DNA from: Pseudomonadota bacterium
GTDB lineage: Bacteria > Pseudomonadota > Alphaproteobacteria > Rhizobiales > Xanthobacteraceae
Reading direction: 5' to 3'
DNA: 41,009 nucleotides
Assembly (NCBI GenBank): GCA_023422775.1
Contig: JAFAGM010000082.1
Span: 1-41,009 of the forward strand
This document shows, one piece after another, positions 8,489-16,404 of this stretch (within the stretch, counting starts at the first letter, position 1; every line of letters begins with the position of its first letter). A program made the position numbers and the translations under genes. A model generated the notes under the pieces. The model was given only the letters and a program-made list of their open reading frames with translations, made no database searches and was not told the DNA's origin.

Positions 8489-9484
8489 TTAAGCCTTCGA
8501 ACCGGGTTTCTTCGGCGGCTCCTTGTGGCCGCCGAAGCCGGCCCGCATCGCGGACAGGATTTTCTCCGCAAAGGTGTGGTCCTTGCGTGAGCGGAAGCGG
8601 GTGTAGAGTGCGGCCGTCAGCACTTCCGCCGGCACGGCCTCGTCGATCGCGGCGTTCACGGTCCAGCGGCCTTCGCCGGAATCCTCGACAAAGCCCGAGT
8701 AATTATCGAGTGTCTGGTTTGCCGCGAGTGCGGAAGCCGTGAGGTCGAGCAGCCAGGACGGGATCACGCTGCCGCGCCGCCACACCTCGGCGATATCGGC
8801 GATGTCGAGGTCGAAGCGATGTTCCGGCGGCAGCGCATCGATGTTGGCGTTCTTGAGGATGTCGAAACCTTCGGCATAGGCCTGCATCAGGCCGTATTCG
8901 ATGCCGTTGTGGATCATCTTGACGAAGTGTCCGGCGCCCGATGGCCCGGCATGGATGTAACCCTGCTCGATGCGCGGATCACGGCCTTCGCGGCTGGACG
9001 TGCGCGGGATGTCGCCGATACCCGGCGCCAGCGTCTTGAAGATCGGGTCGAGCCGCTCGACCACGGCCTTGTCGCCGCCGATCATCATGCAGTAGCCGCG
9101 CTCGATGCCCCAGACGCCGCCGCTGGTGCCGACGTCGAGATAGTGCAGTCCCTGCGCCTTCAGGGCCGCGCCGCGACGGACGTCGTCCTGCCAGAACGTG
9201 TTGCCGCCGTCGATGATGACGTCGCCGGGCTGCATCAGTTTTGCCAGCGCTTCGATGGTTGCTTCGGTGATCCTCCCGGCCGGCAGCATCACCCAGGCGG
9301 TGCGCGGCTTTTCGAGCTTGGCCACGAAATCCTCGAGCGTGTCCGCGCCGGTCGCACCTTCGGCGGCGAGGGCCGAGACCGCCTTCGCATCCTTGTCGTA
9401 GACCACGGCGGTGTGACGGTCCTTCATCAACCGGCGAACGATGTTGCCGCCCATCCGGCCGAGGCCGATCATGCCGAGTTGCAT
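8489..9484 (-). CDS. gnd: 6-phosphogluconate dehydrogenase, short decarboxylating form
   Basis: Converts 6-phosphogluconate to ribulose-5-phosphate and CO2. At 331 residues it belongs to the short Gnd subfamily, not the ~470-residue E. coli/eukaryotic form; short forms that have been characterised tend to use NAD. The Rossmann loop GLGRMGGNIVRRL is at residues ~7-19. The family motifs VIIDGGNTFWQDD, GTSGGVWGIERGYCMMIGG and GPSGAGHFVKMIHNGIEYGLMQAYAEGF (catalytic Lys and substrate-binding HN) are present. The C-terminal arginine/histidine tail domain of the long enzymes is shortened. It sits 12 bases after tal-pgi and 6 before zwf. Confidence 0.93.
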   Translation of the reverse strand: MQLGMIGLGRMGGNIVRRLMKDRHTAVVYDKDAKAVSALAAEGATGADTLEDFVAKLEKPRTAWVMLPAGRITEATIEALAKLMQPGDVIIDGGNTFWQDDVRRGAALKAQGLHYLDVGTSGGVWGIERGYCMMIGGDKAVVERLDPIFKTLAPGIGDIPRTSSREGRDPRIEQGYIHAGPSGAGHFVKMIHNGIEYGLMQAYAEGFDILKNANIDALPPEHRFDLDIADIAEVWRRGSVIPSWLLDLTASALAANQTLDNYSGFVEDSGEGRWTVNAAIDEAVPAEVLTAALYTRFRSRKDHTFAEKILSAMRAGFGGHKEPPKKPGSKA

Positions 9485-9496
9485 TGCCTGACTTTC

Positions 9497-12343
9497 CTAG
9501 TTGAGTGCTTCCGCAATGGCGGCATCGAGTGCGGACAAGCCCGATCCGAGGCCGCCCTTGAGGTGGACGCGCAACGCGCGCCTGCCGCGTTCGGTGAGCA
9601 CGTCGAAATCGCCGCGCGCCTGCGCCGCCTTGATGATGCCGAAACTCGCCTTCTGGCCGGGCACCTTCAGATCCCTGGCGTCGTCGGCGGTGATCTGCAG
9701 GAACACGCCGCTGTCGGGCCCGCCCTTGTAGGCCTGTCCGGTGGAGTGCAGGAAGCGCGGTCCGAATTCGGCGCAGGTCGCGACGTGCCTGACGTCGCGC
9801 ACCGCAAGCCGCATCTTCTGCAGCGAGCCGATCGTGCCTGGATCGCGGGCGATGTAGGCGAGCAGGGCGACATAGTCACCGCCGTTCGAGCGCGAAAGAT
9901 GCGCTCTTATCCACGAACCAAGGGTACCGTTGGCGCCGGCGTTGCGCAGCTCGGCTGCGTTGTGCTCGTCGGTATAGAGATCGGCCTCGTCGGTCGACAT
10001 CACGGGCTTCTCGGCAGGCAGCGCGCCGGTCTTCTCGAATGCGCCTGTCAGCTCGCGGGTCTTGATCTTGGCGGCTTCCACATCCGGCTGGTTGAACGGG
10101 TTGATGCCGAGCACCGCGCCGGCTACGGCGGTGGCCATCTCGAAGCGGAAGAATTCCTGGCCGATATGGTCGATCGACTTCATGACGATGCGCACGACGG
10201 GATGCCCGGCCGCCTCCAGCGCCTTGAGCCGATCGTCATGCGAAGCGTCATCCTCGCCCTCGGTCCGGATGTCGATGAAGAAGCGGTCGTTGCCGTAAAC
10301 GGAAGGATCGGCCAGCGGTTCGCCGTCGATCGGGATCAGGCCCTTGCCGTCCTTGCCGGTGGATTCCGCAATCAGCTGTTCGGCCCAGGCGCCGAAATCG
10401 GCGACCTTCGGCGACGATGATATCGTCACCTTGTCGCGGCCTTCGAGGCCGGCAAGACCCATCGCCAGCCCGAGCTGCACGCCCGGATTTTCGTGCGGCG
10501 GCACGTCTGCGCCGCAGGAACGCACCATCGCGAGCGCATGCGTGATCAGGCTGCGAACGTCGATACCGGCCGCGGCCGCCGGGACCAGTCCGAACGGCGA
10601 CAGCACCGAGTAACGCCCGCCGATGGTTGGGTCGCCGTAGAAGATGCGGGCAAAGCCCTGTTTTGTGGCGACCTTCTGCAGCGACGAGCCGGGATCGGTG
10701 ACCGCGATGAATCTGTGGCCGGCCTTGTCCTTGCCGATCGTCCTGGAAACGCGATCGAAGAAATAATCCTTCATCACGTTCGGCTCGGTGGTGCCGCCCG
10801 ATTTGCTGGAGACGATGAAGAGCGTGTGGGCGAGATCGACCGTTTCCTCCATCGCGCGCACCTGCGCCGGATCGGTGGAATCGAGCACATGCAGTTTCGG
10901 AAAGCCTGGTTTCTTTGCAAAGGTCTCCGCCAGCACTTCGGGCCCGAGGCTCGATCCGCCCATGCCGAGCACGACCGCATCGCTGAAGTTCTGTCCCTTC
11001 ACGCGCTGCGCAAAATCCTCGTAGTCGGCGACGTCGGCTGCGCCCGGGCTGTTCAGCCAACCCAGCCATTTGTTTTCGTCGTCGTCGGTCCAGACCGACT
11101 TGTCCCTTTGCCACAGCCGGCGAATGGTCGCGGAAGCGCGCCAGTCCTCGGTGCTCTTCTCGACCGCCTTCTTGATGCCGTCGCCGAGGGCGAACTGCTG
11201 CCGGTCGATGCCGCCGCCGAGCGAGGTTGCGCGCTTGTGCGCGACTGCGCCGTACAGCTTGTCGGCGGCGTCGGCAAACAGCTTGACGCCGTCCCTGACC
11301 AGTTCGTCCGTGACGGCGTCGAGCGAGATGCCGGACTGATCGAGCTCTTCCAGCACGCGGCGGGCATCCTCGAGATTCTCCTCGAGGCTGTCGCGCAGCT
11401 TGCCATGGTCGCGGAATGCATCGAGCGTTGCCGGCGGCACGGTGTTGACGGTGTCGGGGCCGATCAGCTCCTCGACATACAGCACGTCGCTGTAGTCCTT
11501 GTTCTTCGTGCCGGTGGAGGCCCACAGCAGCCGCTGCGGCCTGGCGCCTTTGGCTGCGAGCTTTTCCCAACGCGCGCCGGAGAACAGGCGCTTGTAGTCC
11601 TGGTAGGCGAGCTTGGCGTTGGCGATGGCGACCTTGCCCTTGAGCGCGCCCAGCCGTTCCTTCTCCGCGGGATCGTTGGCCCTCGCGATCTTTTCGTCGA
11701 GCTGCTTGTCGACGGCAGTGTCGATGCGGCTGACGAAGAACGAGGCGACGCTGGCGACATGGGAGGGATCGCCGCCCTCGGCGACGTATTTCTCCAGCCC
11801 GGCGATGTAGGCCTCCGCGACCTCGCGATAGACCTGTTGCGAGAACAAGAGCGTGATGTTGATGCTGATGCCTTCGCCGGTCAGATGTTCGATCGCGGGC
11901 AGCCCCTCCGGCGTCGCCGGCACCTTGACCATCAAATTCCTGCGCTTGACGTCGTTCCAGAGCCGTTCGGCCTCGGCGATGGTGGCCTTGGTGTCATTCG
12001 CCAGATAGGGCGAGACCTCGAGGCTGACGAAGCCGTCGTTGCCGTTCCGCGCATCGTAGACCGGGCGCAGCACGTCGGCGGCGTTCTGGATGTCCTCGAC
12101 CGCGAGCGCCTCGAACAGATCGGCCACCGGCCGGTCGCCGTTCTTCAGCGCCTGGCCGATCGCGCCGTCATATTCGTCCGAACTGCCGATCGCCTTTTCG
12201 AAGATCGAGGGGTTGGAGGTCACCCCCTTGACGCCGTCGGTCTCGATCAGCGCCTGGAGATCGCCCCTGGCGACGAAGCCGCGGGCAAGGAAGTCCAGCC
12301 AGACTGCCTGGCCATGATTTTCGAGTGCTTTGACGGGATTCAT
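9497..12343 (-). CDS. tal-pgi: Bifunctional transaldolase/glucose-6-phosphate isomerase (Tal-Pgi fusion)
   Basis: A 948-residue fusion of two sugar-phosphate enzymes. Residues ~1-370 are transaldolase: GVTSNPSIFEKAI near the start and the Schiff-base Lys in NLMVKVPATPEG, with LLWASTGTKNKDYSD later. Residues ~375-948 are phosphoglucose isomerase: VLGMGGSSLGPEVL, SSKSGGTTEPNVMKDYF and the FNQPDVEAAK region. The two together connect the non-oxidative pentose-phosphate branch with the fructose-6-phosphate/glucose-6-phosphate exchange that supplies zwf. The ATG at 12343 (MNPVKALENHG) is preceded by AACAGGCATC, a modest ribosome site; the open frame continues ~80 codons upstream without family similarity. 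It is first in the operon, so the promoter should lie just upstream of 12343. Confidence 0.95.
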   Translation of the reverse strand: MNPVKALENHGQAVWLDFLARGFVARGDLQALIETDGVKGVTSNPSIFEKAIGSSDEYDGAIGQALKNGDRPVADLFEALAVEDIQNAADVLRPVYDARNGNDGFVSLEVSPYLANDTKATIAEAERLWNDVKRRNLMVKVPATPEGLPAIEHLTGEGISINITLLFSQQVYREVAEAYIAGLEKYVAEGGDPSHVASVASFFVSRIDTAVDKQLDEKIARANDPAEKERLGALKGKVAIANAKLAYQDYKRLFSGARWEKLAAKGARPQRLLWASTGTKNKDYSDVLYVEELIGPDTVNTVPPATLDAFRDHGKLRDSLEENLEDARRVLEELDQSGISLDAVTDELVRDGVKLFADAADKLYGAVAHKRATSLGGGIDRQQFALGDGIKKAVEKSTEDWRASATIRRLWQRDKSVWTDDDENKWLGWLNSPGAADVADYEDFAQRVKGQNFSDAVVLGMGGSSLGPEVLAETFAKKPGFPKLHVLDSTDPAQVRAMEETVDLAHTLFIVSSKSGGTTEPNVMKDYFFDRVSRTIGKDKAGHRFIAVTDPGSSLQKVATKQGFARIFYGDPTIGGRYSVLSPFGLVPAAAAGIDVRSLITHALAMVRSCGADVPPHENPGVQLGLAMGLAGLEGRDKVTISSSPKVADFGAWAEQLIAESTGKDGKGLIPIDGEPLADPSVYGNDRFFIDIRTEGEDDASHDDRLKALEAAGHPVVRIVMKSIDHIGQEFFRFEMATAVAGAVLGINPFNQPDVEAAKIKTRELTGAFEKTGALPAEKPVMSTDEADLYTDEHNAAELRNAGANGTLGSWIRAHLSRSNGGDYVALLAYIARDPGTIGSLQKMRLAVRDVRHVATCAEFGPRFLHSTGQAYKGGPDSGVFLQITADDARDLKVPGQKASFGIIKAAQARGDFDVLTERGRRALRVHLKGGLGSGLSALDAAIAEALN

Positions 12344-12563
12344 GATGCCTGTTCTGTTCGATCGGTCGTTTCCGGGGCTTTCGGCAGCTTTCGGGTGTGG
12401 GAGCGGAAAGTCAACATGTGGTTCGCGCGCGGCCGGACGGAAGGGGATGGTCCGGGACGATAACGCGGTTGCAGGCGGTTCGATCCCGGAAATGGCTGGT
12501 CCCGCCGGCCGATTTTGCTGGATCGGTCGAACCGGCCCCTGCAATGGCAACACCAACGGGCCG
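12344..12563. other. Intergenic region upstream of tal-pgi
   Basis: This 220-base stretch should hold the promoter of the minus-strand tal-pgi operon. I found no clear sigma-70, EcfG or FixK signature and no strong palindrome in it, and no supported gene. Confidence 0.4.
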
Positions 12564-12845
12564 ATGCACGAAACCGTGAAGGAGCCCGCCATCCCCAGTC
12601 CCTTGCTGCGACCAGGCTGTCTGTTGTTCGGCCTGACCGTCCTCGGCGGAGTGGCGGACGCGGCTCAATTCGGCTTGAATGTGCGGGTGCATGCTCACAA
12701 CATTCCGCGAGCGGTTGCAGAGGGACGCCAACCGCGTTTGGACGCGGGATCGGACGAACGTGTGCCGTCGCGGTCGCGCCCGGGTACCCGCACTATTCCG
12801 ACGAACACAACGGGCGAAAGTACGGCGGCCGGAGCGCGGAAATAA
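12564..12845 (+). CDS. Possible small exported protein, perhaps frameshifted
   Basis: A 93-residue reading frame beginning MHETVKEPAIPSPLLRPG, then a hydrophobic segment LLFGLTVLGGVADA ending in an Ala-x-Ala-like cleavage site before AQFGLNVRVHAHNIP. The signal-peptide pattern is credible, but the last ~45 residues are rich in Arg, Pro, Ser and Thr and look like out-of-frame GC-rich DNA. A different plus frame over the same 3' part reads HYSDEHNGRKYGGRSAEISDC, which looks more like real protein. I therefore suspect a small exported-protein gene carrying one or two indels. I do not recognise the family. It stands alone between tal-pgi and the DsrE-like gene. Confidence 0.3.
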   Translation: MHETVKEPAIPSPLLRPGCLLFGLTVLGGVADAAQFGLNVRVHAHNIPRAVAEGRQPRLDAGSDERVPSRSRPGTRTIPTNTTGESTAAGARK

Positions 12846-12877
12846 GCGATTGCCGTGAATTGTTGATGTTCGTCAGC

Positions 12878-13327
12878 TCAAAGTCGCAAATAGAGATAGC
12901 CTTGCGATTGCAGTTTGGCGATTCGCACCACGCCGCCGCGGTCCGCTGCGATGAAGCCCGGCAGCAGATCGGCCAGACCGACGTTCTGGGATTTCATGGT
13001 GTTGCCGCAGGCGGCGAGTTCGATTCCGGCTTTCGAGAATTGACCGACGCGCCGGGAGAGATCGGGATTTGCAGATGAGGTATGAAACGCGCGCAGGGCC
13101 TGTCCGTGAATCACCAGCGCGATGGTCACATGATCGGGACCGCCGACACCATCGAGATGGCTCTGGATGTTGCCGACGACGAAGCCGACCTTGTCGAGTT
13201 CATTGAGGTGGTAGACCACCTTGAGCCTGGTCGTGGCAGGCGCCTCGGCGGCCGCATTCGCGCGCGAGGCGGCGAACGCTGCACCGAAAGCCGAAAGCGC
13301 GCCCCACAGCATATTGCGTCGATGCAT
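12878..13327 (-). CDS. DsrE-family-like exported protein
   Basis: A 149-residue protein with a Tat-like N-terminus (MHRRNMLWGALSAFGAAFAASRANA) and then a DsrE/DsrF-type fold: KVVYHLNELDKVGFVVGNIQSHLDGVGG, VTIALVIHGQALRAF and LAACGNTMKSQNV. DsrE-like proteins are associated with sulfur transfer or redox steps; here one cysteine (in AACGNTMK) is at the position commonly used by the family. Exported members are common in proteobacteria but functionally unassigned. I chose the ATG at 13327, which has a strong ribosome site (GGAGGGAG 6 bases before). The stop of the next upstream minus-strand gene is 35 bases away, so the two may be co-transcribed. Confidence 0.78.
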   Translation of the reverse strand: MHRRNMLWGALSAFGAAFAASRANAAAEAPATTRLKVVYHLNELDKVGFVVGNIQSHLDGVGGPDHVTIALVIHGQALRAFHTSSANPDLSRRVGQFSKAGIELAACGNTMKSQNVGLADLLPGFIAADRGGVVRIAKLQSQGYLYLRL

Positions 13328-13362
13328 GACGTTCTCCCTCCAATCGGATAATGTGGTTCGCG

Positions 13363-13962
13363 CTACTTGCGCCTGATAGCGGCGAGTTCCTTGCGATCGG
13401 TCACGAGTTCGGCGCATTCGCGGAGTTCGGCGCGGTCGACGCGGAAAATCTTGTCGTCGGCGCCGGCAACGAGATCGCTGCTGGCGTCGTCGTCAGGCTT
13501 GTTGCGTTCCCAGATCCTTATTCGCTCCAGCCGGATCAGCGCGGACTTGTCGTCCCTCATTGCGACTTCGATGCCGCCGCCCTCGCAGTCGACGCCGCAG
13601 CCGTACCGGATTTCACTGCCGGATTTTTCGGCAACGACATGACTGCAAAAACCGCTGGAGTCGAAATTGCCCGGCCGGTGGCGATATTTGAAACCGAGGC
13701 GGAAGGAATAGTTGACGGCCTTGTCTTCCGGCGCATCCTCCGCTGTCACCAGCAGCTTCATGGCGCTGACTTTCTGCTTCGGATGCAGCGCCAGATGGCC
13801 GGCGTCATAGCGTCGCACGAAGCAGGCGTAGGTCTTCTGGCCGAGCGGACCGGCGAATATCCTGTTGTCGAACGCGGCGGCCCTGGCCTTGTCGACCGCT
13901 TCCTGGGCGTGAGCGGCATTGACGCCGGCGATGCAGGCGACGGCGAGCCAGAAGGTTTGCAT
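13363..13962 (-). CDS. Exported hypothetical protein
   Basis: A ~199-residue protein not recognised as a characterised family. It starts MQTFWLAVACIAGVNAAHAQEA, a clear Sec signal peptide with cleavage after AHA. The mature part has cysteines in TYACFVRRYD, SSGFCSHVV and YGCGVDCEGGG, probably forming disulfides in the periplasm. It contains a short beta-rich section (VNYSFRLGFKYRHRPGN) and an acidic-basic C-terminus ending in ELREC and ELAAIRRK. An ATG ten codons upstream (13992) is also in frame, but the signal peptide begins cleanly at 13962. It precedes the DsrE-like gene in the same direction. No function is proposed. Confidence 0.7.
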   Translation of the reverse strand: MQTFWLAVACIAGVNAAHAQEAVDKARAAAFDNRIFAGPLGQKTYACFVRRYDAGHLALHPKQKVSAMKLLVTAEDAPEDKAVNYSFRLGFKYRHRPGNFDSSGFCSHVVAEKSGSEIRYGCGVDCEGGGIEVAMRDDKSALIRLERIRIWERNKPDDDASSDLVAGADDKIFRVDRAELRECAELVTDRKELAAIRRK

Positions 13963-14441
13963 GGCAGACTCGTACAAAATGCGCGGTATCATACATTAGT
14001 TGCAGCTGGCGCCCGCTTCGTTCAACGCTCAAGACGCGCAAATCACCTCGGCGTAAGCCGCCTGAAGGACGAAAGCCCGGTACCGTGCGCTCGTGGCCGT
14101 CTGGAGCCCGGATTTTCCGCCTTTTCGCCTTGAAACTCCTTGGTTGCGCGACTTCGAACGGCGTGCGCGTTCATATTCATTAAAAAAGTATGAACATTTG
14201 GCCGCCGGAAAATGGGCCTCGAAATGTTGCCACACAGTTACATCATTCCCGGAATCATACCGTATCATTACGAGGATGGCACGCCTAGCACGACTATTGC
14301 ATTGCGTTGGGGAGTTGGTCGCGTGTCCAATCGACATATGTGTTGATGGTGATTCGCGAACGGAAGCTGCGGCGCTCCGGGGCGGTTCTGGAACCTGAGC
14401 GGAGTGTCCAGCATTTACATCTGAATATGGAGAGACGGATC
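13963..14441. other. Long divergent intergenic region before prkA
   Basis: About 480 bases between the exported protein (minus) and prkA (plus). It includes an unusually AT-rich stretch for this window around 14165-14215 (ATTAAAAAAGTATG). The open frames crossing it on both strands lack family-like sequence or good starts. The right end holds the prkA promoter candidate. I see no gene, RNA or strong repeat here. Confidence 0.5.
14390..14416 (+). promoter_or_regulatory. Candidate EcfG-like promoter of the prkA operon
   Basis: GGAAC (14390-14394) and CATTT (14412-14416) are separated by 17 bases, one mismatch from the GGAAC-N16/17-CGTTT pattern of the general stress sigma factor. Transcription would start about 20 bases before the prkA ATG at 14442. 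That leaves a very short leader holding the GGAGAG ribosome site. Position and biology fit; the -10 mismatch makes this tentative. Confidence 0.35.
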
Positions 14442-16385
14442 ATGTACAACGATTCTCTGTTCAATGCTTTCGCCCGGTCCTTCGAAGCCAGAAGTCAGAC
14501 CGATATGTCGATGGCGGAATATCTGGAGTCGTGTCGAAGCGATCCGATGCGATATGCCAACGCTGCAGAGCGACTACTAGCTGCGATCGGCGAACCTCAG
14601 ATGATTGACACGGCCAGGGACCCACGCCTTGGCCGTATCTTTTTGAACCGCACGATGCGGCTCTATCCGGCCTTCGCCGGCTTCTACGGCATGGAAGACA
14701 CCATCGAGCGGATCGTCGGTTTCTTCCGCCATGCGGCGCAGGGTCTCGAAGAGCGCAAGCAGATACTTTATCTGCTCGGCCCCGTCGGCGGCGGAAAATC
14801 CTCGCTTGCCGAACGCCTCAAGTCGCTGATGGAAGTTCACCCCATCTACGTGCTGAAGGCCGGCGACGAACTCAGCCCCGTGTTCGAAAGCCCGCTCAGC
14901 CTGTTCGATCCGGAATCGCTGGGGCCGATGCTCGAAGAGAAGTACGGCATTCCGCGCCGTCGACTCACCGGGCTGATGAGCCCGTGGTGCTACAAGCGCC
15001 TCGAGGCTTTCGGCGGCGACATCTCGCAATTCCGCGTCGCCAAGATCCAGCCGTCCCGGCTGCGCCAGATCGCGATCGCAAAGACCGAGCCCGGCGACGA
15101 AAACAACCAGGATATCTCGTCGCTGGTCGGCAAGGTCGACATCCGCAAGCTGGAAACCTTCGCCCAGAACGATCCCGACGCCTACAGCTATTCCGGCGGA
15201 CTGAACCGCGCCAACCAGGGCATTCTTGAATTCGTGGAGATGTTCAAGGCGCCGATCAAGATGCTGCACCCGTTGCTGACGGCAACGCAGGAAGGCAATT
15301 ATATCGGCACCGAAAATATCGGTGCGATCCCGTTCACCGGCGTCATTCTCGCCCACTCCAACGAGGCGGAATGGCAGAGCTTCAAGACCAACAAGAACAA
15401 CGAGGCCTTCATCGATCGTATCTGCGTCATCAAGGTGCCGTACTGCCTGCGCGTCACCGAAGAGCAGAAGATCTACGAGAAGCTGATCCAGGGATCCGAG
15501 CTGGCGAGCGCGCCGTGCGCGCCGGCGACGCTGGAAACCATGGCGCGCTTCTCGGTGATGTCGCGTCTGCGCAAGCACGAGAACTCGACGCTGTTTGCGA
15601 AGATGCGGATCTATGACGGCGAGAGCCTGAAGGAATCCGATCCGAAGGCGCGGAGCGTCCAGGAGTACAAGGACGCCGCCGGCGTCGACGAAGGCATGGA
15701 CGGTGTTTCGACCCGTTTCGCCTTCAAGGTGCTGGCGGCAACGTTCAACCACGACACCAGCGAGCTTGGTGCCGACGCGGTTCACCTGATGTATACGCTG
15801 GAACAGGCGATACGTCGCGAACAGCTTCCGGACGAGGTCGAAAAGCGCTACCTGGAGTTCATCAAGGCCGATCTGGCGCCGCGTTATGCCGAATTCATCG
15901 GCCACGAGATCCAGAAGGCCTACCTCGAGTCCTATTCGGACTACGGCCAGAATCTGTTCGACCGCTACGTCGATTATGCGGACGCCTGGATCGAGGATCA
16001 GGACTTCAAGGATCCCGACACCGGGCAGTTGATGGATCGCGAGTTGCTCAATCAGGAACTGACCAAGATCGAGAAGCCGGCGGGCATCGCCAACCCCAAG
16101 GATTTCCGCAACGAGGTCGTCAAGTTCTCCCTGAGGTCGCGGGCTCATAACGGCGGGAAGAATCCCACCTGGACCAGCTACGAGAAGATCCGCGAGGTCA
16201 TCGAGAAGCGCATCTTCTCGCAGGTCGAGGATTTGCTCCCGGTGATCTCTTTCGGATCGAAGAAGGACGGTGATACCGAAAAGAAGCACGGCGAGTTCGT
16301 CGCGCGGATGGTTGAGCGCGGCTACACCGAACGTCAGGTCAGACGGCTCGTCGAGTGGTACATGCGGGTGAAGCAGGCCGGTTGA
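14442..16385 (+). CDS. prkA: PrkA-family serine protein kinase
   Basis: PrkA (YeaG in E. coli) is an AAA+-like protein kinase linked to nitrogen starvation, stationary phase and stress. The 647-residue length matches E. coli YeaG (~644). The P-loop GPVGGGKS lies at residues 113-120. The AAA+ core continues with GILEFVEMFKAPIKMLHPLLTATQE, GAIPFTGVILAHSNEAEW and NNEAFIDRICVIKVPYCLR. The C-terminal third is the PrkA-specific domain with AYLESYSDYGQNLFDRYVDYADAWIEDQ. The ATG at 14442 has GGAGAG about 7 bases upstream; in-frame codons further up are in the promoter region. It is first in a prkA-yeaH-spoVR operon, with 19 bases before the next gene. Confidence 0.97.
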   Translation: MYNDSLFNAFARSFEARSQTDMSMAEYLESCRSDPMRYANAAERLLAAIGEPQMIDTARDPRLGRIFLNRTMRLYPAFAGFYGMEDTIERIVGFFRHAAQGLEERKQILYLLGPVGGGKSSLAERLKSLMEVHPIYVLKAGDELSPVFESPLSLFDPESLGPMLEEKYGIPRRRLTGLMSPWCYKRLEAFGGDISQFRVAKIQPSRLRQIAIAKTEPGDENNQDISSLVGKVDIRKLETFAQNDPDAYSYSGGLNRANQGILEFVEMFKAPIKMLHPLLTATQEGNYIGTENIGAIPFTGVILAHSNEAEWQSFKTNKNNEAFIDRICVIKVPYCLRVTEEQKIYEKLIQGSELASAPCAPATLETMARFSVMSRLRKHENSTLFAKMRIYDGESLKESDPKARSVQEYKDAAGVDEGMDGVSTRFAFKVLAATFNHDTSELGADAVHLMYTLEQAIRREQLPDEVEKRYLEFIKADLAPRYAEFIGHEIQKAYLESYSDYGQNLFDRYVDYADAWIEDQDFKDPDTGQLMDRELLNQELTKIEKPAGIANPKDFRNEVVKFSLRSRAHNGGKNPTWTSYEKIREVIEKRIFSQVEDLLPVISFGSKKDGDTEKKHGEFVARMVERGYTERQVRRLVEWYMRVKQAG

Positions 16386-16404
16386 GGCGGAGGCAGATGC
16401 AAAC

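Noticed and set aside
8819..10420. 533-codon plus-strand open frame
   Set aside because: It spans the antisense of gnd and tal-pgi and has the valine/arginine/histidine-rich composition of shadow frames.
10493..12463. 656-codon open frame on the plus strand
   Set aside because: It is antisense to tal-pgi, has no family-like motifs, and reflects high-GC codon bias leaving opposite frames open.
14277..14305. TGGCAC...TTGC as a sigma-54 promoter before prkA
   Set aside because: The spacing between the two elements is far too long for a -24/-12 promoter.
14029..14398. Open frames of about 100 codons on both strands in the prkA upstream region
   Set aside because: They lack ribosome sites and family-like sequence, and they overlap each other antisense.
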